Positions 1 to 8,375 of a stretch of DNA of 64,000 nucleotides are shown piece by piece. Origin of the DNA: DATIXJ01 sp963714795. GTDB taxonomy: Bacteria; Bacteroidota; Ignavibacteria; UBA10030; SZUA-254. Where the stretch lies: the NCBI GenBank assembly GCA_963714795.1, contig CAVQPS010000007.1, positions 62,001-126,000 of the forward strand, read 5' to 3'. The position numbers and the translations under genes are program-made. The notes beneath the pieces were generated by a model that was not told where the DNA came from, searched no databases, and saw only the letters and a list, made by a program, of their open reading frames with translations. How positions within the stretch are numbered: position 1 is the first letter of the stretch; the number at the start of each line of letters is the position of its first letter.

Positions 1-2
1 GT

Positions 3-1553
3 AGCAGTCAAAGTGCCGCCGGTGATGATGATTATCTGACGATACTCTACAACGGTTCCGGTGTGGAGCAATGGGAATCCCGCTATGACGGTCCTGCTCA
101 CGGTAACGATGAAGCATATGGTATCGCATTGAATGGTGCCAGCACGGTTTTTGTCACAGGGAAAAGCACTCAAAGCGAAACATTTAACGATATCGTGACG
201 ATTCGTATCAGCCAAAGCAACGGGGATGGTTTGAAAGTTGATGCATACAATGGTCCCGGGAATGATGAAGATGTCGGGTTGTGTATTCTGGGAGGATCAA
301 AACCGTATGTCCTTGGTCCCAGCGAAGGAGCCGGTACGGGAAAAGATTATACACTGATTCAGTATAGCGCTGCTGATGCTGAAAATTTTGTTGAACGGTA
401 TGATGGATCATTTCATGGAGACGACGTTCCTTCTGCAATTGCAAGTTTCGGGGGGGCAGTTTATGTAACGGGCCAAAGTGTTGCCAGCAAAGGATCTCAA
501 TTTCTGACCATCAAATATGTCGATCCTGCGGCGGTCAAATATCGTACTTTTACGCAAGACAGTCTTCCGATGAAATCCGTCAGTTTGAAAGCCTCTCTTA
601 CAGTTCCGAATGCAGGAAACGTCCGCGATGCGGCGATGGCGGCTGCTTATCCGAAAATTAAAAAGGGATATATCGGTTATCCCGGCGGACTTGTTGTCGG
701 TAATGCGCGGCCCGATAGCGCCACCTCATTTGGCTGGATGCGGTTCGATGCAACCACCGGAGTTGCCGGTATGCTGCCGGATACTGGCGCCGCTCGCGGC
801 TTTGATCTTTTTGGAGGAGTGCCATTCGTCGGAGAAAAGAAAGATCCCAAGAAGTCAAAATACAACAATCATCTTGTCGGACAACTGTTGGCACTGCGCA
901 TCAATATTGGTGCAAGCGATGCTGAGGTCACTCCGCCGACATTCGGTGACTTGACATATAACGACAACGACACCAGTAATCATTTTAACGGCTTGACGTT
1001 GCGGCAAATAGCTACAATTGCCGATAATGATTTAACATATTGGAAGCGGTACCCGCCTGTCGATTGGTTACATCTCGATTCGATTTTTACACGTGTGAAT
1101 CGTGCATTTACCGGACCGTTCAGTTGGGTGACCAAGAATCCTCTCGTCGTTACCGGTGTCAATCCGGTGGATAGCATATCGTTTCTCGGTCCCGCAAATG
1201 TACCGGTCAATAATCCGCTGGCATTTCCGCCCGGTGCCATCGATTTAAATCCGGCGAAATTTTCGCTGAACCAGAATTACCCGAATCCGTTCAATCCAAC
1301 GACAACGATTACGTTTACACTGCCGTCAGAGGGAATTGTCACAGTGAAGGTGTACAACATGTTGGGACAGGAAGTGGCAACACTTCTCGATCACGAACTG
1401 GTAACGGCAGGATCGGCGGATGTTGAGTTCAACGGCAATACACTTGCCTCCGGCGTCTACTTTTACCGGCTCATTGCTCAATCGGTCAATGACGACGGAA
1501 ATAGCGCCGGTAAAACGTTTACGCAAGTGAAGAAAATGTTACTGCTGAAATAG
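3..1553 (+). CDS. T9SS type A sorted surface protein, 5' truncated
   Basis: The reading frame is open to the left edge, so the N-terminus and signal peptide lie outside the window; a GTG at 63 is only an internal codon. The first 170 or so visible residues contain repeated beta-propeller-like blades with recurring YDG/YNGPGNDED and VTGQS-type strands. Then comes a region starting YRTFTQDS that resembles the unnamed domain in the proteins at 17321 and 26386. The last 90 residues are a T9SS type A sorting domain (NQNYPNPFNPTT, YNMLGQEVATL, LASGVYFYRL) ending in KKMLLLK. The protein is therefore expected to be exported, cleaved and anchored at or released from the cell surface. Function is unknown; adhesion or substrate binding is a guess. 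The C-terminal call is strong, the propeller call moderate. Confidence 0.85.
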   Translation, partial: SSQSAAGDDDYLTILYNGSGVEQWESRYDGPAHGNDEAYGIALNGASTVFVTGKSTQSETFNDIVTIRISQSNGDGLKVDAYNGPGNDEDVGLCILGGSKPYVLGPSEGAGTGKDYTLIQYSAADAENFVERYDGSFHGDDVPSAIASFGGAVYVTGQSVASKGSQFLTIKYVDPAAVKYRTFTQDSLPMKSVSLKASLTVPNAGNVRDAAMAAAYPKIKKGYIGYPGGLVVGNARPDSATSFGWMRFDATTGVAGMLPDTGAARGFDLFGGVPFVGEKKDPKKSKYNNHLVGQLLALRINIGASDAEVTPPTFGDLTYNDNDTSNHFNGLTLRQIATIADNDLTYWKRYPPVDWLHLDSIFTRVNRAFTGPFSWVTKNPLVVTGVNPVDSISFLGPANVPVNNPLAFPPGAIDLNPAKFSLNQNYPNPFNPTTTITFTLPSEGIVTVKVYNMLGQEVATLLDHELVTAGSADVEFNGNTLASGVYFYRLIAQSVNDDGNSAGKTFTQVKKMLLLK

Positions 1554-2079
1554 CATAATTTTGAAGGAACAATCCTTGTTGTAATTTTGTTTTAGAGATA
1601 GAAGGGGATTGTTTCTCCGATCATTGAGAAAAATTGTTCTGTGATTTTAGTTTTGTGTGAGTCTGGTTCCCACGTCGATATCAAGTCGCCTCCCCTTGAA
1701 TCGGCTGCCGGGCTCACACTTTTTTTGGTCTCGACGAATACAAGCCTGAAACATATCGATAGTCTTCATATGTTATTTCACCGTACAACAACCTGCCTGC
1801 CGATGTTCTGCTCCCGATTCGTACTATAAAAAGGGATTGTCGTTTACAATCTCTGTTGTAGAGGATTTTGCTCGTACAATCTCGTAAATGTCAAATGAAA
1901 TTCTGATCGGCCAATCGGTCGGATCAACATTTGAGAATCATTCATATTTACCATTGACGGATTTCCCCTTTTTTCCTTGGAAAAGTATTTTGAGAAGATT
2001 GCCTTTTGCAGCGAATTTTAATATGTTAAAGCATCTTTTGATCGCCATCGATGCTCAATATTGCAAGGAAATTCAAATC
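1554..2079. other. Gene-free stretch with small hairpins
   Basis: No convincing gene. An 8-bp inverted repeat (AACAATCC at 1568-1575, GGATTGTT at 1606-1613) follows the T9SS gene and could be a weak terminator. A second hairpin (GATTGT at 1835-1840, ACAATC at 1846-1851) lies nearer the next gene. The ORF running from 1888 into the YjbQ-family gene is an upstream extension of that gene and is not supported by family length or by a ribosome site. Confidence 0.4.
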
Positions 2080-2499
2080 GTGAAGTGTCTTACCGAATAT
2101 CTCTGGTTTCATACAACGAAACAACGTGAATATATCAATATTACGGATAGAGTTACCGAGATTGTTGATCGTAGCGGAATACGTGACGGGATGGTACTCG
2201 TTTCTGCAATGCACATTACTGCCGGTGTGTACGTGAACGATGCGGAAGATGGATTGATCCAGGATATCGATGAATGGCTGGAAAAACTTGCACCGTTCAA
2301 CCTGAAGTACCATCATCACCGGACAGGAGAAACGAACGGCGATGCTCACTTAAAAAGCTTGTTGCTTCATCATGAGGTTATTGTGCCGTTAACGGACGGA
2401 GCTCTTGATTTCGGTCCGTGGCAGCAGATTTATTATGCCGAGTTTGACGGACGTCGCCGCAAACGTGTTGTTGTGAAAGTGATGGGCGCTGAACAATGA
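2080..2499 (+). CDS. YjbQ/UPF0047 family protein
   Basis: A 139-residue protein of the YjbQ (UPF0047) family, sometimes annotated as a secondary thiamine-phosphate synthase; the physiological role is not settled. The family signature is visible in the second half: YHHHRTGETNGDAHLKS, then a VPLTDGALDFGPWQ segment and a C-terminal EFDGRRRKR strand. The frame is open back to an ATG at 1888, but GTG 2080 is preferred because AAGGAA at 2065-2070 sits 9 nt upstream and because 139 residues matches the family, whereas a 203-residue form would carry an unrelated N-terminal extension. Its stop overlaps the start of the GWxTD gene (ATGA), so the two are probably translated together. Confidence 0.85.
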   Translation: MKCLTEYLWFHTTKQREYINITDRVTEIVDRSGIRDGMVLVSAMHITAGVYVNDAEDGLIQDIDEWLEKLAPFNLKYHHHRTGETNGDAHLKSLLLHHEVIVPLTDGALDFGPWQQIYYAEFDGRRRKRVVVKVMGAEQ

Positions 2500-3896
2500 T
2501 CCCGCGGCGAATATTGTTATTGCTCTCACTCGTTTTTTTTGTGGTGTGCGGTTACGCGCAGACGACGGTTGGAAAGAAGGGTCCATTCCAGATTCAATGC
2601 GATATTTCCCGATTTTTGGGAGATACCGCGAAAGTCTACGTGGAATTGTATTACGGTTTTCGCGAAAATATGCTTTCGTACCGGTTCGATGCGGGAAAAT
2701 ATTCTGCGTCGTTGTATATGAATATGACCGTTCGATCTCCGTCGGCAACCGTTCTCAACAAAGAGTGGATGATTCCTCATACGATTGACGACACCGCGCA
2801 TCTCGAGACTTCACAAACACTGATGGGATTACAATCGTTCGGACTTGTTCCCGGATCGTACACGGTTTCGATATCATTTTATGATGTCAATGACCGGTCC
2901 CGCAGCGACAGTGTCGTATTCCCGCAGATCATCGACCGCATCCCGGAGAATCACGAAGCATTAAGTGATGTGGAGTTATGTACATCCATCCAATCCTCTT
3001 CGGATAAAAAATTGATTTTTTATAAGAACACGTTGGAAGTCATTCCCAATGCCGGAAGAATGTACGGCATCGGTCTCCCCATTTTATATTATTATGTCGA
3101 AGCATATAACCTGAAAAAAGATTCTACAAGCAAACAGAATGTAATCGTGCGGACATCCGTTATCGATGCGACCGGCAAAGAACTTTTTAACAAAGAGAAG
3201 ATACGGCCACGCGTTCATGATGCCAGCGTTGAAATTGGGACAATGAATTTATCCGGTGTGCATAGCGGGACGTATATTTTTCAAGCAGCGCTTGTCGATA
3301 GCGCCCAAGGAACTCTGGTAACAAGTTCAAAGAAATTTTTTGTTTATAAACCGGGAAGCGTGGCGGATTCAAATGTCAGCGAACACTTCAATGACGTTGT
3401 TTCAAGTGAATTTTCCGTGATGAACGATGTGGATGTCGATCTTGCTTATCAACAAGCGCGCTATATTGCAACACCGGCTGAAAGGGATCAATATGCCAGA
3501 CTCAATGACTTAAAAGGCAGGCAAAGTTTTCTATTCGATTTCTGGAATCGCAGGAATCCGAATCCCGGCTCTCCGGTCAATGAATTCAAGAAGAATTACG
3601 ACAGCCGGATCGAATATGCGAACCGGAATTTTTCCGTCGGTAACAGGGAGGGATGGAAAACTGATCGCGGGCGCGTATATATTATCTACGGGCCGTATGA
3701 CGATATTGAACGAAATCCCAGCTCATCCGAAAGTCTGCCGTACGAAATCTGGCATTACAATAATATTCAAGGGGGAGTCATTTTTGCGTTTGTGGACAAA
3801 AGCGGGTTCGATGATTACGTGCTGGTGCATTCAACCGACCGTGATGAGCTGAGCGACGAAAACTGGTACGAGGAATATGCTCACAGAGCACAATAA
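2496..3896 (+). CDS. GWxTD domain-containing secreted protein
   Basis: A 466-residue protein with a clear N-terminal signal peptide (hydrophobic LLLLSLVFFVVCG followed by YAQ). The C-terminal third carries the GWxTD motif as GWKTDRGRVYIIYG near residue 386, followed by the usual EIWHYNN segment. GWxTD proteins are exported proteins of unknown function, common in Ignavibacteria, Acidobacteria and Gemmatimonadota. The middle region is predicted beta-rich with no recognised enzyme motif. It overlaps the YjbQ-family gene by 4 bp and is followed 8 bp later by an acyltransferase, so it sits in an envelope-related operon. Confidence 0.85.
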   Translation: MIPRRILLLLSLVFFVVCGYAQTTVGKKGPFQIQCDISRFLGDTAKVYVELYYGFRENMLSYRFDAGKYSASLYMNMTVRSPSATVLNKEWMIPHTIDDTAHLETSQTLMGLQSFGLVPGSYTVSISFYDVNDRSRSDSVVFPQIIDRIPENHEALSDVELCTSIQSSSDKKLIFYKNTLEVIPNAGRMYGIGLPILYYYVEAYNLKKDSTSKQNVIVRTSVIDATGKELFNKEKIRPRVHDASVEIGTMNLSGVHSGTYIFQAALVDSAQGTLVTSSKKFFVYKPGSVADSNVSEHFNDVVSSEFSVMNDVDVDLAYQQARYIATPAERDQYARLNDLKGRQSFLFDFWNRRNPNPGSPVNEFKKNYDSRIEYANRNFSVGNREGWKTDRGRVYIIYGPYDDIERNPSSSESLPYEIWHYNNIQGGVIFAFVDKSGFDDYVLVHSTDRDELSDENWYEEYAHRAQ

Positions 3897-3904
3897 CAGA
3901 CGAT

Positions 3905-4819
3905 ATGCAATTCTTCTTTGAATTTATTGCATTTCAGTGTGTACGCTGGACCGTTCTGATTCTTCCGCTGAAATCCGCTCAGCGCTTCGGAGCGTTCATC
4001 GGCCGCTTTGCGTTTACCATTCTATCGAAAAGACGCAACATTGCCCTGGACAATCTCTCTTATGCTTTCCCGGAAAAAACTCAGGAAGAACGCATCGCCA
4101 TTGCAAAAGGTGCATTTCAGAATTACGGTATAGCGTTGATTGAACTGTTGTGGTTTCCCAATCTTAACGATGCAGCCTTGCGTTCTCTGGTCAAAGCGGA
4201 CAATATCGAAATAATCGATCAGGGACATAAACGTGGAAAAGGGGTGATCATGTTGTCGGGTCATTTCGGAAATTGGGAACTCATTGCTCTCGGTGTGGCA
4301 TATCTCAGTAAGCATCCGGTTTCTATCATCGTGCAGACACAAAGCAATAAGCTGGTGAACGATGTCATTAACCGGCATCGATGTTTACTCGGCAACAGTG
4401 TTATCCCGCTGGGAATGTCCGTTCGGGAAACTATCAAGATCCTGAATAGCGGCGGTATTGTTGCCATGGCGCCGGATCAAAGCGGTCCGATGGAAGGAGT
4501 GTACGTGGATTTTTTTGGACGCCGGGTTGCATCCCATCAAGGTCCCGCCGCGTTGGCACTGCGAACAGGCGCAACAATGATTATCGGTTTTATGATCCGT
4601 CAACCTGATTGGACGTACGAAGCGATTCTTGAAGAAATACCGATGGCAGATTTAAGCGGCTACTCCGAAGATCATGTAAGGGAATTGACTCAACGTCATA
4701 CCGCGATCCTCGAAAAATTTATCCGGCAATATCCCGATCACTGGTTATGGATGCACCGCCGGTGGAAGCATACGTGGGAGAGCGTTCAAAAGGAGTCAGC
4801 AAAACCGACCGGTGCCTGA
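3905..4819 (+). CDS. LpxL/HtrB-type lysophospholipid acyltransferase
   Basis: A 304-residue member of the lipid A biosynthesis acyltransferase family, which moves an acyl chain from acyl-ACP to a lipid A precursor or related lipid at the inner face of the cytoplasmic membrane. The catalytic HX4(D/E) motif is HFGNWE with His120. The middle motif APDQSGPMEGVYVDFFG and the C-terminal YPDHWLWMHRRWK also match the family. The N-terminus is a hydrophobic anchor. The next gene starts inside the last codons of this one (8-bp overlap), and its product is a heptosyltransferase, which supports a role in lipopolysaccharide assembly. Which acyl chain or position is used cannot be told from sequence. Confidence 0.9.
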   Translation: MQFFFEFIAFQCVRWTVLILPLKSAQRFGAFIGRFAFTILSKRRNIALDNLSYAFPEKTQEERIAIAKGAFQNYGIALIELLWFPNLNDAALRSLVKADNIEIIDQGHKRGKGVIMLSGHFGNWELIALGVAYLSKHPVSIIVQTQSNKLVNDVINRHRCLLGNSVIPLGMSVRETIKILNSGGIVAMAPDQSGPMEGVYVDFFGRRVASHQGPAALALRTGATMIIGFMIRQPDWTYEAILEEIPMADLSGYSEDHVRELTQRHTAILEKFIRQYPDHWLWMHRRWKHTWESVQKESAKPTGA

Positions 4820-5867
4820 TTTCCGCCACATACTCGTTGTTCAGACGGCATTCCCCGGCGACGTCATTCTGACCATCCCTCTGGTTCAATCTTTGAAGAA
4901 AGAATTTCCCGCCGCTGCGATCGATATGCTCGTGACACCGCAGGCATCGGAGGTTTTGTTGAACCATCCGTCAATCCGTACTATCCTCCGGTACGATAAG
5001 CATGGAGCTGACCGCGGGATTTCCGGTTTCCGGAGACAGATCAAGATTCTTCGCTCACATCGATATGATCTTGCAATTGTGCCGCACCGGTCATTGCGAA
5101 GTGCTCTGCTTGTCCGTTTAGCGGGAATTCCCGAACGGATCGGTTTTTCAACAAGTGCCGGAAGCTTCTTTTTCACACGAACAGTTCCGTATGATTCTTC
5201 CTCTCATGAAGTCGAACGAAATCTTTCTTTGTTACGCGGCGTTGGAGTTACTGTCGATGGTCGTCCTTTTCCCGATGTGTATCCAGCCGATGGCGATCGG
5301 CGGATTGTCGATAAACTTTTATCGAAAAAGAAATTTGTTGTCTCTCATCAAACAATTGTCATCGCACCGGGGTCTGTTTGGAATACGAAACGATGGCTGC
5401 CGGAACGATTTCAGGAGCTTATCCGGTATTTGATCGATCGTCGTTATTCGGTTGTGTTGATTGGAGGGAAAGATGATGTTGCGTTGTGCGAGACGATTCT
5501 GCAATCGACAAACGGGGAAAATGTGATTTCAACGGCAGGCGAACTTACGTTTCTGCAATCGGCGGAATTAATTCGCCGGAGCCGCGTGCTTGTCAGCAAT
5601 GACAGTGCCCCGATGCATCTGGCGCTTGCCGTGCGCACGCCGGTTGTCGCAATCTTCGGACCAACTATTCCTCAACTCGGATTTGCTCCATACGGAATCA
5701 GCGATATAGTCGTTGAAATTTCCGGTCTGCCGTGCCGGCCGTGCAGTATTCATGGCGGTACAACCTGTCCTATCAAAACGTTCGATTGTATGGTCAATAT
5801 CTCGGCGGCAACGGTGTTGCAGAATGTTGTCCGCGTGTTGGAAAAACAATCCGTTCAATCTCCATAA
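4812..5867 (+). CDS. Glycosyltransferase family 9 (heptosyltransferase-like)
   Basis: A 351-residue GT9 enzyme similar to ADP-heptose:LPS heptosyltransferase (WaaC/WaaF group), adding heptose to the LPS core from the cytoplasmic side. Evidence: N-terminal RHILVVQTAFPGDVILT, a central segment APGSVWNTKRWLPERF typical of the donor domain, and SNDSAPMHLALAVRTPVVAIFGPT near the C-terminus. The start is GTG 4812, overlapping the stop of the acyltransferase by 8 bp, which fits translational coupling. The symbol is withheld because heptosyltransferase I, II and other GT9 sugars cannot be separated by eye. Confidence 0.88.
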   Translation: MPDFRHILVVQTAFPGDVILTIPLVQSLKKEFPAAAIDMLVTPQASEVLLNHPSIRTILRYDKHGADRGISGFRRQIKILRSHRYDLAIVPHRSLRSALLVRLAGIPERIGFSTSAGSFFFTRTVPYDSSSHEVERNLSLLRGVGVTVDGRPFPDVYPADGDRRIVDKLLSKKKFVVSHQTIVIAPGSVWNTKRWLPERFQELIRYLIDRRYSVVLIGGKDDVALCETILQSTNGENVISTAGELTFLQSAELIRRSRVLVSNDSAPMHLALAVRTPVVAIFGPTIPQLGFAPYGISDIVVEISGLPCRPCSIHGGTTCPIKTFDCMVNISAATVLQNVVRVLEKQSVQSP

Positions 5868-5873
5868 CAGTCA

Positions 5874-6512
5874 ATGGGTACTGTTTTCAAAATTAATCTT
5901 GAGCGGGTTGATCGTCGCGTCCTTGCGCAAGCAGCAGCTGTCGTGAAGCAGGGGGGAACTTTATTGTATCCGACCGACACGATTTACGGATTCGGTTGCG
6001 ATGCCTTTAATGATAGGGCGGTAAGAAAAATTTTTGAGATTAAACAACGGTCAGAGAAAAATCCCGCTCTTGTTCTCGTTCATAATAGAACAATGGTGAA
6101 AAAATTGGTCGGCGAAATTTCCCCGCTTGCCCGCCGTTTGATGGATGCGTGTTGGCCCGGGCCGTTGACGATCATTTTTCACGCCAAACGATCTTTTCAT
6201 CCTTTTATTACCGGAGAGAATAATACAATCGGCATTCGTATTCCGGGAAATAAATTTTGTTTGAAACTTATCGCCGAAAGCGGTACTCCGCTTCTGTCCA
6301 CCAGCGCAAATATTTCCGGAACACCGATGATAGCCGATGTGCAGCAACTGATCGAAACGTTTTCTTCTCGTGTCGATTTATCCGTCGATGCCGGAACATT
6401 GAAACCGAGTGCTCCATCGACAGTCGTGGATGTTACCCGCGATCAACCGGTAATTATCCGGGAAGGTGCCTTCAAAAAAAACGACATCGACCGAATTCTA
6501 AATTCAAACTGA
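5874..6512 (+). CDS. tsaC: Threonylcarbamoyl-AMP synthase (Sua5/YrdC/YciO family)
   Basis: A 212-residue protein of the Sua5/YrdC family, which makes threonylcarbamoyl-AMP from threonine, bicarbonate and ATP for the t6A37 modification of ANN-decoding tRNAs. The N-terminal substrate-binding block is clear: KQGGTLLYPTDTIYGFGCDA, followed by KQRSEKNP and the LSTSANISG segment near residue 145. The length fits the short bacterial form without the extra Sua5 C-terminal domain. It starts 6 bp after the GT9 gene. A YciO-type paralogue of uncertain activity cannot be excluded. Confidence 0.88.
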   Translation: MGTVFKINLERVDRRVLAQAAAVVKQGGTLLYPTDTIYGFGCDAFNDRAVRKIFEIKQRSEKNPALVLVHNRTMVKKLVGEISPLARRLMDACWPGPLTIIFHAKRSFHPFITGENNTIGIRIPGNKFCLKLIAESGTPLLSTSANISGTPMIADVQQLIETFSSRVDLSVDAGTLKPSAPSTVVDVTRDQPVIIREGAFKKNDIDRILNSN

Positions 6513-6556
6513 GATTTTGTTTGAATTACAGAGAATCCGATCGATATCATTCAAAC

Positions 6557-6574
6557 TTCTCTTTGTCAAGAGAA
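6557..6574 (-). terminator. Hairpin just downstream of hydA
   Basis: Perfect 7-bp stem (TTCTCTT and AAGAGAA) with a TGTC tetraloop immediately after the hydA stop on the minus strand. There is no good U-tract, so termination is only a possibility. A second hairpin (AATTCAAAC at 6501-6509 with GTTTGAATT at 6519-6527) sits over the end of the convergent tsaC gene. Confidence 0.3.
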
Positions 6575-6575
6575 T

Positions 6576-8366
6576 TCAATCCTGCATGTCCCACACAAAA
6601 AGTCCGCGCTTCTCATATTCAGTATGAAGAAGTTCGTGAGACAAATGTCCCAATGGCTCTTTGAGAAAATCATCATATAAAATTTTTATTTGAGGATTTT
6701 CATGAGACTTTCGTATTGGTTTATTTGCATCCTCTCTATAAATAGATTCTGCCCGTAATTTCCTCGTGGCCATCGTCGTCGGGATCGGTTGTCCGCCGCC
6801 GCCGAGGCATCCGCCGGGGCATGTCATGATTTCGATGAATGCATATGGTGACTCTTTTTTCTCAACTTGATCCAAAAGGAACCGTGCATTTTTCAATGTA
6901 TGCGCGACGGCGACTTTGACTTTTGTGCCGTTCATATCGACTTCGGCCTCTTTAATTCCTTCCATGCCACGAACGGCGGTAAAGTTAAGGTTGGATAATG
7001 TTGTTCCGGTGACGACCTCGTATGTCGTTCTCAGAGCAGCTTCCATGACTCCGCCGGTTGCACCGAAAATAACGGCCGCACCGGTTGATTCTCCGAGAGG
7101 ATGATCGAAATCTTCCGCCGGAAGATTGGCGAACCGGATTCCGGATTCTTTGAACATCCGTGCAAGTTCCCGTGTTGTGAGAACGTAATCGACGTCATAA
7201 AATGCATCGGTATTGGACCACGACCGTTTGTCTTTCCAGTATTCGAACGCGCTCATCATTTCGGGACGCTTCGCTTCATATTTCTTTGCCGTACACGGCA
7301 TGACGGAAACGACAACCAGTTTTCGCGGATCGATTCCCATTTTTGCCGCATAATAAGTTTTGGCAATGGCACCGAACATCTGTTGGGGGGATTTACACGT
7401 CGAAAGATGTTTCAGCGATTCCGGGAAGAAATGTTCTGCAAATTTTATCCATCCGGGCGAACACGACGTTATCATCGGCAACACGCCATGATTGGTGATC
7501 CTGCTGAGAAGCTCATGTCCCTCTTCTATAATGGTCAGGTCAGCCGCAAATTGTGTATCGAAGACTTTGTTGAAACCGAGCCGTCGCAAACCTGCAACCA
7601 TTTGACCCGTCGCAAGAGTGCCCGGTCCCATGCCCATTGCCTCGCCGATACCGACGCGGATCGCCGGTGCCGTTTGGACGATAACAATTTTTTCCGGATT
7701 CATCATTTCTTCAAAAACAATTTCCGTATCATCACGCTCGACAATTGCCCCGGTTGGACAAACGAGAGCACATTGCCCGCAATTGGTGCAGGCAACATTA
7801 CCGAGTCCTTTTTCCATATACGTTGAAATTTTGGTGCGGATTCCCCGTCTCGAAAGACCGATTGCGGATACCGTTTGGACATTTTGACAAACAGAAATAC
7901 ATCTTCCGCACAGGATACATTTGTTCGGATCGCGCGTCAGGGACAGCGAAGTACTATCGCACGGCTCTTCTTTTTTTGTCCGAACGAAGCGCGCTTCCTT
8001 GATTCCCATTTCCGAGGCAATCGATTGCAGTTCACAATTCTGATTGCGTAAACAGGAAAGACAATCCTTCGGATGGTTGGCAAGAAGCAGTTCGACGTTG
8101 GTCTTCCTCGCATCACGGATACGCGATGAATTTGTGGCAATCTCCATCCCTTCGTACACGCATGCCGTGCAGGAACGTACCAACGATCGCACTCCTTTGA
8201 CTTCCACGACACACACACCGCAGGATGCGTTGCGTGACACATCTTCCAGATAACAGAGTGTCGGTATTTCGATACCTGTTTGTTTGCAGGCGTCCAGAAT
8301 GGTCATACCTTCGGGGACCTGGTACTGATTTCCATTTACTTTGATATTGACAATGATATTTTTCAT
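6576..8366 (-). CDS. hydA: [FeFe] hydrogenase catalytic subunit, HydA/HndD type
   Basis: A 596-residue catalytic subunit that reduces protons or oxidises H2 in the cytoplasm. Domains in order: [2Fe-2S] plant-type ferredoxin (Cys38, 49, 52, 66); His-ligated [4Fe-4S] (His98, Cys102, 105, 111); two [4Fe-4S] clusters (Cys150-160 and Cys193-203); then the H-cluster domain with L1 TSCSPGW (300-306), L2 MPCTAKKYE (from 356) and L3 EIMTCPGGCLGGGGQP (from 512), followed by a small-subunit-like tail. This is the modular M3 layout of NAD-linked hydrogenases. L1 has Ser where the classical TSCCPxW motif has its second Cys. It lies 9 bp after hydB in a hydC-hydB-hydA operon. The maturation genes hydE, hydF and hydG are not in the window. 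Confidence 0.95.
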   Translation of the reverse strand: MKNIIVNIKVNGNQYQVPEGMTILDACKQTGIEIPTLCYLEDVSRNASCGVCVVEVKGVRSLVRSCTACVYEGMEIATNSSRIRDARKTNVELLLANHPKDCLSCLRNQNCELQSIASEMGIKEARFVRTKKEEPCDSTSLSLTRDPNKCILCGRCISVCQNVQTVSAIGLSRRGIRTKISTYMEKGLGNVACTNCGQCALVCPTGAIVERDDTEIVFEEMMNPEKIVIVQTAPAIRVGIGEAMGMGPGTLATGQMVAGLRRLGFNKVFDTQFAADLTIIEEGHELLSRITNHGVLPMITSCSPGWIKFAEHFFPESLKHLSTCKSPQQMFGAIAKTYYAAKMGIDPRKLVVVSVMPCTAKKYEAKRPEMMSAFEYWKDKRSWSNTDAFYDVDYVLTTRELARMFKESGIRFANLPAEDFDHPLGESTGAAVIFGATGGVMEAALRTTYEVVTGTTLSNLNFTAVRGMEGIKEAEVDMNGTKVKVAVAHTLKNARFLLDQVEKKESPYAFIEIMTCPGGCLGGGGQPIPTTMATRKLRAESIYREDANKPIRKSHENPQIKILYDDFLKEPLGHLSHELLHTEYEKRGLFVWDMQD

Positions 8367-8375
8367 TGGATCCTC

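Noticed and set aside
1641..1829. 62-codon ORF after the first T9SS gene
   Set aside because: No ribosome site, no domain, in a region with hairpins.
7101..7826. 241-codon plus-strand ORF opposite hydA
   Set aside because: Shadow of hydA, whose motifs are unambiguous.
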